DNA from: SZUA-252 sp035716005
Lineage (GTDB): Bacteria > Eisenbacteria > RBG-16-71-46 > SZUA-252
DNA: 64,000 bases
Direction of reading: 5' to 3'
Assembly (NCBI GenBank): GCA_035716005.1
Contig: DASTKG010000097.1
Span: 4,526-68,525 of the forward strand
Below the pieces are notes generated by a model. The model saw only the letters and a program-made list of their open reading frames with translations, was not told the DNA's origin and did not search any database. A program made the position numbers and the translations under genes. How positions within the stretch are numbered: the stretch's first letter is position 1; the number at the start of each line of letters is the position of its first letter. Positions 16,621 to 23,745 of this stretch are shown here, piece by piece.

Positions 16621-17187
16621 CTAGAGAGCGCGCGCCTGAATGCGGAGCGTGCCCGTGTACGTGCTCGCCGGCACCGTCGGGCTCGCCGTGAGATCGATCT
16701 GGAGATCGAGATTGTCGCTGCGCGTCTTGATCTTGTTCGCGCCGGTGACGGCCTCCGTGAAGAGGAGAAGGCTTCCGTTGGCCGGTCCGACGGCGTTCGT
16801 CTGCGTGAACGACGTGAAGGTGGCCACGGCGCCCGTCGTCATGCGGCCCTGGACGTAGGTCGAGGCGATGTCGTAGACGCCGTCCGTGAGGGCGGCCGAC
16901 GGCGTGTTGAAGTAGCCGAAGAGGCTCACGGCGCCCGTCAGGCCGGGATTCAGGTTCCACGAGGTCGAGATGGCCGGGGAAACGTCGCCCGCCGCCGCCG
17001 CGCCCTGCGTGAGCGCGAAGTTGACCGTCGACCCGCTCGTCACGCTGACCGTGAGGGTCTGCGCGGCGTTCGCGTTCAGGTTGACGTTCGCGATGTTCGA
17101 TAGGAGCTGCGCCTCGGCGGATCCGGCGACGCCGAAGCCGGCGACGACGAGGGCCACGGCGACACGAACGGTCGTGCGAAGTTTCAT
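16621..17187 (-). CDS. Secreted pilin-like / spore-coat-U-like beta-sandwich protein (paralogue 1)
   Basis: 188 aa with a clear signal peptide (ends SAEAQ). The mature sequence aligns along its length with the gene at 16015: VNFALTQGAAAAGDVS, ISTSWNLNPGLTGAVSLFGYF, NAVGPANGSLLLF, and the C-terminal strand STYTGTLRIQARAL. It is the first gene of the four-gene cluster. AGGAGG lies 10 nt before ATG 17187, a strong ribosome site that suits an abundant structural subunit; the ORF is open further upstream but that stretch is not signal-like. A major surface-fibre or coat subunit is an inference from size, export signal, terminal strand and neighbours. Confidence 0.6.
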   Translation of the reverse strand: MKLRTTVRVAVALVVAGFGVAGSAEAQLLSNIANVNLNANAAQTLTVSVTSGSTVNFALTQGAAAAGDVSPAISTSWNLNPGLTGAVSLFGYFNTPSAALTDGVYDIASTYVQGRMTTGAVATFTSFTQTNAVGPANGSLLLFTEAVTGANKIKTRSDNLDLQIDLTASPTVPASTYTGTLRIQARAL

Positions 17188-17320
17188 GGGAACGATTCCT
17201 CCTGAGCATTGCCAGGCCAGGCTGGGACCAAGCCTTGCCGAGGCGGATTGGCTTTCTCCGGCCCCCTGCGTCTTGGGATTCATCGTCAGGAAGGCCGTTC
17301 AACTTTGGCGAAAAGTCGCG

Positions 17321-17362
17321 CAAAAAGAGAGGGGGCGGGCGCCTTGCGAGCGCCGCCCCCTC
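17321..17362 (-). terminator. Rho-independent terminator for the small barrel gene
   Basis: An inverted repeat (17329-17342 with 17350-17362, one bulged G, 7-nt loop) is followed on the minus strand by TCTCTTTTTG. This lies just after the stop of the gene at 17381 and before the pilin-like cluster, separating the two transcription units. Confidence 0.75.
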
Positions 17363-17380
17363 CAAGCACTTACGAGCGAA

Positions 17381-17971
17381 TTACAGGTTGAAGCCGACGC
17401 CCGCGCGGAAGTTCAGGTAGTTGGTGCTCTGGCCTTCCGTCGAGATCGTGTGGTACTGGAGGCCGACGTTCATCTTCGTGGTCGGGGCGACCGGGAAGTT
17501 CACGCCCGCGCCGAAGTTGAAGCCGATCTTCGACTGGCTGTCGTCGGCGCTGCCGAGAACCGAGTCCTCGACCTTCGCCGAAACGTTGTAGAGGCCCGCG
17601 CCGCCCTGAGCGTAGAAGCTGGTGCCGACGCCGGGGCCGAACGTATAGCGGACGGCCGGATTGATGCGGAAGACGCTGCCCGAGACCTTGGTCGTCGAGC
17701 TCGAGAACGGATCCGTGTACTCGGCCGAACCGAGGTTGTCGAACGACACTTCGCCGCCCCACGAGATGCTGGGGGACGTGCCGCGCCAGTACGCGGCGCC
17801 GAAGCCGATTCCGCCGCCCATCGCGTCGCCGCTCGGGGTGACCTCATCGGAGTTCTTGTTGTAGCCGGCGTTCAGCTCGAGCGTGCCGACCGGGCCGGCG
17901 AGCGCCACCGGAGCGAACGCGACCGCCGCGACGAGAACCGAAGCCAACAGGAGCGAGAGATTGCGCTTCAT
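17381..17971 (-). CDS. Small outer-membrane beta-barrel protein (OmpX/OmpW-like)
   Basis: 196-aa exported protein with a signal peptide ending ALA-G at about residue 26 and eight or so amphipathic strands, for example GTLELNAGYNKNSDE, GIGFGAAYWRG, FRINPAVRYTFGPGVGTSFYAQGGAGLY and NYLNFRAGVGFNL at the end. Size and pattern fit an 8-stranded barrel of the OmpX/OmpW/opacity-protein type; substrate unknown. GGGGG precedes ATG 17971. A hairpin terminator follows the stop, so it is probably monocistronic. A second protein of the same general design is at 54239. Confidence 0.7.
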   Translation of the reverse strand: MKRNLSLLLASVLVAAVAFAPVALAGPVGTLELNAGYNKNSDEVTPSGDAMGGGIGFGAAYWRGTSPSISWGGEVSFDNLGSAEYTDPFSSSTTKVSGSVFRINPAVRYTFGPGVGTSFYAQGGAGLYNVSAKVEDSVLGSADDSQSKIGFNFGAGVNFPVAPTTKMNVGLQYHTISTEGQSTNYLNFRAGVGFNL

Positions 17972-18179
17972 CGTGATTCCCCCTTGCGTAGGTGGATCCC
18001 ACAGAACCCCACCGCACCACCACCCTGGACCCGTCGTCGCCGACCCTCGGCACGCGGACCCGTACTCGGACAGGGAGAAAGATCGGCAGCGTGGCGCGGG
18101 AACTTGAGGCTTCCGGGGGATATCCGGCGCGATGCAGCCATCCCGCTGGACGGCATGGCGTTACGCGGGGCCCGCGCGG

Positions 18180-19496
18180 CTACGCCTCGGGGAGTTCGAC
18201 CTCGGCCGGGGGGAGGCGGCGCTCCTCGATGCCGCGGAAGAAGTACCAATAGAGGACCGACGCCGCCACGTAGAGGGCCGCCGCGATGAGGAGCGGAACC
18301 GTGTATCCGTCCCGCTCGATCATCGCGCCCCCGATGTCGGCGCTGATCGCCCACGCGACGAACCAGGAGAGGGAGAGAAGACTGTTCGTCACGGCGTGGT
18401 CCCGTTCGCGAACGACCTCCATCGCGAAGTGGGACGAGAGCGGCTGGTTCATGTTCATGAGCGTGGAGCGGAGGAAGAAGGAGGCGACGACGATCGGGAG
18501 CCAGCTCGAGAGGCCGAGGACGAGCATGAAGGGGACGGAGGCGAGCTGCGTGGCCACCACGCCCCCGACCAGCCCGAGCCGCCGCGACACGGCGGGACCG
18601 AAGAGATTCCCCACGACCATGAAGCCCTGCATGACGGCGTAGAGCAGCCCGATCGAGGCCGCGCTCAGCCCGAAGCGGTCGCGGAAGTAGAGATTCATGA
18701 AGGGGATGATGAGTCCGGCTCCCAGCCCGATCATCATGGCCGGCAGGATGAGCTTGAGGTGGATCCCCCAGTCGACGTCGGCGAGTTCGCGGAGCGCGCC
18801 GAGGGGCCGATCCGCCCGCCCGCCCGGCGCCGTCTCGGTCGCGTCGCCCTCCTCCGCCTCGGAGCCGGCCGGCGGCGTGGCCTTCATGAGGTGAAAGGGC
18901 CAGACGGAGACGAGATAGAGGGCGCAGGCCGCGAAGAGGGACCAGCGGAGCGCGAGCCGGCTCGAATCGGTGACGAGGTGGAAGAGGTGCGGAAGGAGGC
19001 CCCCGAGCGCCGACCCGACGATCGCGGAGAAGAAGAGGACCGTGAACGAGGCGCTGAACAGATAGGGGCGCGTCGCGGGCGAGGACTCCAGCATGATGAC
19101 GGGCGCGATGGAGAGCCGGAAGACCGTGATCACGCACCCGGCGACGAACGCCACGGTGAGGAGGAACTCGGGCGCCGTCAGCGTCGCCTGGAGAACGTAG
19201 GCGAGCGCGGTCAGCACGCCGGCCGGCACCAGCACCCGCTTCGCCGGAACGCGGCGAAGGATCAGCGCGACCGGAATGGCGGCGGCCGCGGCGCCGAGGG
19301 ATACCTTCGAGAGGATCTGGCCGATGCGCGAGTCGGATACGCCCAGCTCCCGGAGGTAGAGATTGAAGAGGAGCGAGAAGACCGACTGCCCGAGGCCGAT
19401 CAGGAAGATGCCGGCGAGGTAGAGGCGCGCGTTCCGTCCCGAATCGCGGACGTGGCGGATGTACTCCCCGACGATCGACCGAACGGTCTCGACCAC
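18180..19496 (-). CDS. MFS transporter
   Basis: 438-aa inner-membrane protein with about 12 hydrophobic helices in two halves joined by a charged loop near residue 205 (MKATPPAGSEAEEGDATE). ESSPATRPYLFS in the first half and AVSRRLGLVGGVV in the second fit MFS topology, but no substrate family stands out. The start is GTG 19496, 6 nt after the stop of the metallophosphoesterase-like gene, with AGGG upstream, so it is the last gene of the radical SAM - phosphoesterase - MFS operon. It may export or import the product or substrate of the upstream enzymes; that is inference. Confidence 0.82.
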   Translation of the reverse strand: MVETVRSIVGEYIRHVRDSGRNARLYLAGIFLIGLGQSVFSLLFNLYLRELGVSDSRIGQILSKVSLGAAAAAIPVALILRRVPAKRVLVPAGVLTALAYVLQATLTAPEFLLTVAFVAGCVITVFRLSIAPVIMLESSPATRPYLFSASFTVLFFSAIVGSALGGLLPHLFHLVTDSSRLALRWSLFAACALYLVSVWPFHLMKATPPAGSEAEEGDATETAPGGRADRPLGALRELADVDWGIHLKLILPAMMIGLGAGLIIPFMNLYFRDRFGLSAASIGLLYAVMQGFMVVGNLFGPAVSRRLGLVGGVVATQLASVPFMLVLGLSSWLPIVVASFFLRSTLMNMNQPLSSHFAMEVVRERDHAVTNSLLSLSWFVAWAISADIGGAMIERDGYTVPLLIAAALYVAASVLYWYFFRGIEERRLPPAEVELPEA

Positions 19497-19502
19497 GGCG
19501 CC

Positions 19503-20315
19503 CTAGAACCGGCCCCGCGCGCGCTCCTTCGCGGGGAGGATTTCGAGACAGGTCGTCCACCATCCGGTGCGGATCGTCTCCACGAAGGGCGCGGGAAGCC
19601 GTTCCTCCTCCATCTCCAGCGCAAGCGACTCGAAGTCGTAGGCGACCGGGACGAACTCCGCCGTCTCGGAGCCGGGCGGAAGCCACGCGTACCAAACCTC
19701 GGTGCGGCCGTCGTTCGCGGGGCGGCCGATCGCGCCGACGTTGATCGCGCGCGAGCCGCCCGGAAGCTCGCGCTGCCAGGGAATGCCGGTGTGGGTGCAG
19801 AGCATCACGTCGGCCCCGGCCTCGCGCGCGAGGCGGGCGAGGAACGCGTCGGAGGAGGCGGACTCCCAGAGGAACTCGTTCGTGCGGCGCGGCGAGCCGT
19901 GGCAGAGGAGCCAGCGGCGCCCGCCGCGCTCGAAGCGGATCTCGCCGGGGAGCGCGCCGAGCCACGCGCGCTCGGCGTCGGTCGTCCGCCGGTCGGTGTA
20001 GTCGAAGGAGAGTTGCGCGTAGCGATTGTCGTCGGGATGCGTGTAGCCGCAGCCGCAATCGGAGAGCCGGCTCGCCAGCGACCGGTCGTAGTTCCCCGCG
20101 AGGGTCGCCACGTCGTTCGCCTGGAGGATCGGGAAGATCTTTCCGGGATTCGGTCCGAAACCGCCGAGGTCGCCGAGGCAGAAGAGCCGCGCGGCCCCGC
20201 GGCGGCGGGCGTCCTCGACGGCGGCGCGGAGCGCGACATGATTGTTGTACGGACCGCCGAAGAAGGCGAGCCCCCCCTCGAGAGAGGCGTCCCGCATCGG
20301 ATGAGCCTTCACCAT
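19503..20315 (-). CDS. Metallophosphoesterase-like protein with altered metal motif I
   Basis: 270 aa with the calcineurin-like phosphoesterase fold: LFCLGDLGGFGPNP (motif II, GDxxGxGP), AGNYDRSL (motif III, GNxD), LCHGSPRR (motif IV) and CTHTGIPW (motif V region). Motif I, normally DxHGN, is replaced by GGPYNNH at residues 20-26, so the first metal ligands Asp and His are missing. It could bind one metal, or be a binding protein or a different hydrolase. It lies 7 nt after the radical SAM gene and 6 nt before the MFS gene. I do not know the substrate. Confidence 0.75.
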   Translation of the reverse strand: MVKAHPMRDASLEGGLAFFGGPYNNHVALRAAVEDARRRGAARLFCLGDLGGFGPNPGKIFPILQANDVATLAGNYDRSLASRLSDCGCGYTHPDDNRYAQLSFDYTDRRTTDAERAWLGALPGEIRFERGGRRWLLCHGSPRRTNEFLWESASSDAFLARLAREAGADVMLCTHTGIPWQRELPGGSRAINVGAIGRPANDGRTEVWYAWLPPGSETAEFVPVAYDFESLALEMEEERLPAPFVETIRTGWWTTCLEILPAKERARGRF

Positions 20316-20322
20316 GCGCGCG

Positions 20323-21216
20323 TCAATTCCGGCAGCTGGCTCCGGTCGCCCAGCAGGTGTGGCAGGCGCCGTGGGCCAGCGGGAAGGGGCGCATCGACTC
20401 GCGCAGCGTCGGCGCGAGGAGCGCGTCGGGCGCGTCGATGAGGATGGGACAGACGTAGACGCCGCGGCTCGTCACCATCCGGCTGTTCGAGCACTGGAGA
20501 TTCCAGAAATCGTAGCCGCGGAGATGTTCGTCCGTGAGGATCTCGGCCGGGGCGTAGCCCCTCGATCGCGTCGTTTCCCGTCCCAGGAGAAAGAGCGGGA
20601 GGATCTTCACGCGCGGCCGGGCGATCCCCTCCCCGCGGAGGAACGCGTGGAACTCCGCGCGAAGCCGGACGTCGTCCGCGTCATCCCAGGTCCGGGCCAC
20701 GGTCACGATCGGGAGGAAGCCGGCCTCGGAGAGGACGCGCATCCCCGCCACCGTCGCGTCGAAGGTCCCCTCCCCCCGGATCGGGTCGTTCATCGCCGCG
20801 GTCAGCCCGTCGAGGCTCACGCGCATCTCGAGCGCGTAGCGGCTCGCCCGCTCGAGGCGCGCGAGCGACCGAGCGCGCTCCGCGGAGACGAGCGTCGCGT
20901 TGGTGAGCACGCTCGCCGGCCCCACGCGAAGCGCGTCCTCCAGGATCCCGTCGAGCTCCTTGTGGAGGAACGGCTCGCCGCCGGTGAAGTAGAAGTCCCG
21001 CGCGCCCATCGACTCGGCCTCGGACAGGTAGCGGCGGACCGAGTCGCGCGGCATGTAGTCGTGGCTCCGGTTGGCCGGCCCGCAGGAGATGAAGCAGTGC
21101 CGGCACCGGAGATTGCAGATCGTCCCCGCGACCTGGAACCAGACCGTGTCGAGGGCGAGAGCCGGCGCCGACGGTGCGCGGACGGCCGTCAGCGGGATGG
21201 GTTCGGTGCGTGCCAT
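20323..21216 (-). CDS. Radical SAM protein with SPASM-like C-terminal cysteines
   Basis: 297-aa radical SAM enzyme. The [4Fe-4S] motif is CNLRCRHC (Cys34, Cys38, Cys41; CX3CX2C), followed by FYFTGGEPFL (GGEP, SAM binding) and SLDGLTAAMND as in the MoaA/NifB/PqqE group. The C-terminus has further cysteines (LQCSNSRM, VYVCPIL, ACHTCWATGASC) able to hold an auxiliary cluster, as in shortened SPASM/twitch domains. It heads the trio with the phosphoesterase-like and MFS genes. No small Cys-rich or repetitive precursor peptide was seen next to it, so peptide modification is not supported; the substrate is unknown. Confidence 0.82.
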   Translation of the reverse strand: MARTEPIPLTAVRAPSAPALALDTVWFQVAGTICNLRCRHCFISCGPANRSHDYMPRDSVRRYLSEAESMGARDFYFTGGEPFLHKELDGILEDALRVGPASVLTNATLVSAERARSLARLERASRYALEMRVSLDGLTAAMNDPIRGEGTFDATVAGMRVLSEAGFLPIVTVARTWDDADDVRLRAEFHAFLRGEGIARPRVKILPLFLLGRETTRSRGYAPAEILTDEHLRGYDFWNLQCSNSRMVTSRGVYVCPILIDAPDALLAPTLRESMRPFPLAHGACHTCWATGASCRN

Positions 21217-21362
21217 GGGAGAGGTCTCAGCGTATCACGCGGGCGCGGGCGAGGACAGCGACCAGAGACCTCTCCCCGGCCGCCGCCCGATCGGGAATCG
21301 ACCGTGCCTTCTATGGTATCCTCCGCGCTCTCGGAGCCCCCCGTTTCGGAGGCATCATCCGC

Positions 21363-22388
21363 ATGATCTGGGAAGTGATCATCGTCGGCGCCGGCCCCGC
21401 GGGCCTCACCGCCGCCCTCTTCACCCGGATGCGCCGCATGTCGACCCTCCTCATCGACACGGCCGTCGCCGGCGGGCAGCTCGCGTCCCTCTACCCGAAG
21501 AAGCTGGTCCACGACTTCCCCTCCTACCTCCAGGTGATGGGCGACGCGCTGGGCCGGAATTTCGTCGACCAGGCGAACCACATGGGGTCGGAGATCCGCG
21601 AGGGCGAGCACGTCTCCATGATCGCGCGCGACGACGAGGCCGACACGATTCGCGTCACCAGCAACAAGGGCGTCTACGAGGCCCGCGCCGTCATCGTCGC
21701 CACGGGCGGCGGCGCCTTCGAGCCGCGCAGGATCAAGAAGCCGGGCGAGGAGGAGTTCAAGGGGCGAGGCGTCACGTACGGCATGCCCGACGTCGAGACG
21801 TGCCGCGGCAAGCGCGTCCTCGTGATCGGGGGGGGCGACAGCGCCCTCGAGGCCGCCATCTCGCTCAAGGAGACGGCCGACGTCACCCTGATCCACATGC
21901 TCGACAAGTGGCAGGGGATGGATGCCTACGTCGAGGAGGTCCGGGAATCGCCGCGCGTCCGCGCGCTGCTCGACACGGAGACGGTGGAGATCCGGGGCGG
22001 CGAGGGCGCCGCGGGCGTCGTGCGATCGGTGCTGGTGAGGAACAAGAAGACGGAGGCGACGGAGGAAATTCCCGTCGATCTCGTCGCCATCAACATCGGC
22101 TACCTGATGGACACGAAGATCGTCCGGCAGTGGGGGCTGGAGCTGGAGGGGAACCAGATCCGGACCGACAACGTGATGAAGACGAACGTGAAGGGCGTCT
22201 TCGCCTGCGGCGACATCGCCACCTACCCGGGGAAGTACAAGCTCCTCATCACCGCCTGCAGCGAGGGAGCCGCCGCCGCGAACACCGCGTACATCCACGT
22301 GCGGCAGCCGAAGAAGTTCACCGTCGGCGAGCTCTACGCCGCTCCGAAGGACGAGGGCGACGCCCAGGCCGCGCCCGCGGCGACCTGA
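21363..22388 (+). CDS. Thioredoxin-reductase-like ferredoxin/flavodoxin-NADP reductase
   Basis: 341-aa flavoprotein with two Rossmann motifs (IIVGAGPAGLTA near the start; VLVIGGGDSALEA near 155-167) and the C-terminal GVFACGDIATYPGK. Between the two, where thioredoxin reductases have CxxC, this protein has GVTYGMPDVETC, so the redox-active disulfide is absent. That is the pattern of TrxR-like ferredoxin-NADP(+) reductases (YumC type). A real TrxB with CATC is at 37892. ATG 21363 gives the family length; GGAGG is 10 nt upstream. It is convergent with pmbA, 8 bp apart. Confidence 0.82.
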   Translation: MIWEVIIVGAGPAGLTAALFTRMRRMSTLLIDTAVAGGQLASLYPKKLVHDFPSYLQVMGDALGRNFVDQANHMGSEIREGEHVSMIARDDEADTIRVTSNKGVYEARAVIVATGGGAFEPRRIKKPGEEEFKGRGVTYGMPDVETCRGKRVLVIGGGDSALEAAISLKETADVTLIHMLDKWQGMDAYVEEVRESPRVRALLDTETVEIRGGEGAAGVVRSVLVRNKKTEATEEIPVDLVAINIGYLMDTKIVRQWGLELEGNQIRTDNVMKTNVKGVFACGDIATYPGKYKLLITACSEGAAAANTAYIHVRQPKKFTVGELYAAPKDEGDAQAAPAAT

Positions 22389-22396
22389 CGCCGGAT

Positions 22397-23743
22397 CTAC
22401 GCGCCGGCGATCGTCAGCTGCTTGAAGCGGAGGCTCGGCGAGGAGAAGACGTTCCGCACCTCGAGGTCCCGCCCGACACTGTCGATTCCGAGCAGCATCT
22501 CGTCGAGCCGTCCCGACACGGCGACCCGCTCCACGGGCTGGGCCAGCGCGCCCTTCTCGATCCATCGCCCCACGGCCTGCTGCGAGTACTGCCCCGACAC
22601 CGTGTCGACCCCCGATCCCGTGAGCTCGGTGACGTAGAGTCCGCGCGGCGTCTCGGAAATCATCTTGTCGAGCGCGGTCCGGCCCGCCGCGATGTAGAGA
22701 TTCGTCGATCCCACCGCCGGAAGCGTGTCGTAGTTGCGCGCCGCGTTCCCGGTGAAACGAACGCTGAAGCGGTGGGCGGTGGCCGCGGTGTTGAGGAACT
22801 TGACCAACGTCCCTCCGTCGATGACCACCGTCCGGCGCTGCTGCACCCCCTCCCCGTCGAAGGGGCGCGTGCCGAGTCCGCGGCGAAAGATCCCGTCGTC
22901 GACGAGCGTCACGAGCGGGGACGCCACGACCTGATTGTGCTTCCCTCCGAGGAAGCTGCGGAGCTCCAGCGCGTTCGTCGCGCTGATGGCCGGCACGAGC
23001 CCCGCCACGAACGTCGCGGCCGCGCCGGCCTCGAAGATGACCGGCGCCTGCGTGGTCGGGACGGGCTTCGCGCCGAGACGCGCCGTGGCCCTCTCCGCCG
23101 CCTTCCGGCCCACGACCTCGGGGATGGCGAGATCGGCGACGATGCGCCTCCGATCGCCGAAGGCCCCTTCGCGCCTCGTCGCGCCGTCCGAGGCGATGGC
23201 CGTGACGCCGAGCCAGCAGCTCGTCGACTTGTAGGTCAGGTACGGCACGAACGTGTTCGTGAAATGGACCTCGTAGAGGGCGAATCCCGCTCGAGCGTCC
23301 CGGGTCGACTGCACCCGTTTGTCCGCGGCGAAGGCGTGTCCCTCGGTCTTTCGAGCGAGGTCGATGACGTCGGCCGGGCGCAACGCCTCGATCGCCGGGT
23401 CGTAGATCTCGAGATTCTCGAGGAGCGGGAGCTGCTCGTCGGGGAGCCGGTTCTCGTCGCGAGGGGAGTTCATCGAGGCGAGAGCGATGGTTCGCCGCAC
23501 CAGTTCGTCGACGATGTTCGGGCGGATGTCGGTCGTGTAGGAGAAGCCGACCTTTCGGTCGACGAAGACCCGAAAGCCGAGGCCCTGGATCGCCGACTGG
23601 ACCAGGTACTCGACCTCGGTCTGGCGGACGCGGGCCTCCGTGAAATTGGCGATCTCGAGGTAGACCTCGACCTCGGCGGCGCCGGAGCGCATCGCGTGGT
23701 CCCGAACGCGGACCAGGATCTCCTGTGGCGTGAAGGCCGGCAT
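22397..23743 (-). CDS. PmbA/TldE-family metalloprotease partner
   Basis: 448-aa protein of the TldD/PmbA family; it lacks the HExxxH metal motif and so is the TldE/PmbA-type subunit that pairs with TldD at 23746. Typical blocks are RQTEVEYLVQSAIQGLGFRVF early and GFRVFVD, FLNTAATAHRFSVRFTGNAAR and the end VRNVFSSPSLRFKQLTI. The heterodimer degrades unfolded peptides and processes modified peptides such as microcins. Its ATG is 2 nt after the TldD stop. No export signal is visible here, in contrast to its partner. Only part of the region (GSTNLYIAAG) matches cleanly, so small deviations from E. coli PmbA are expected. Confidence 0.83.
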   Translation of the reverse strand: MPAFTPQEILVRVRDHAMRSGAAEVEVYLEIANFTEARVRQTEVEYLVQSAIQGLGFRVFVDRKVGFSYTTDIRPNIVDELVRRTIALASMNSPRDENRLPDEQLPLLENLEIYDPAIEALRPADVIDLARKTEGHAFAADKRVQSTRDARAGFALYEVHFTNTFVPYLTYKSTSCWLGVTAIASDGATRREGAFGDRRRIVADLAIPEVVGRKAAERATARLGAKPVPTTQAPVIFEAGAAATFVAGLVPAISATNALELRSFLGGKHNQVVASPLVTLVDDGIFRRGLGTRPFDGEGVQQRRTVVIDGGTLVKFLNTAATAHRFSVRFTGNAARNYDTLPAVGSTNLYIAAGRTALDKMISETPRGLYVTELTGSGVDTVSGQYSQQAVGRWIEKGALAQPVERVAVSGRLDEMLLGIDSVGRDLEVRNVFSSPSLRFKQLTIAGA

Positions 23744-23745
23744 GG

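Noticed and set aside
20323..21216. RiPP maturase reading of the radical SAM gene
   Set aside because: No small precursor-like gene lies beside it and the neighbours are a phosphoesterase-like and an MFS protein.
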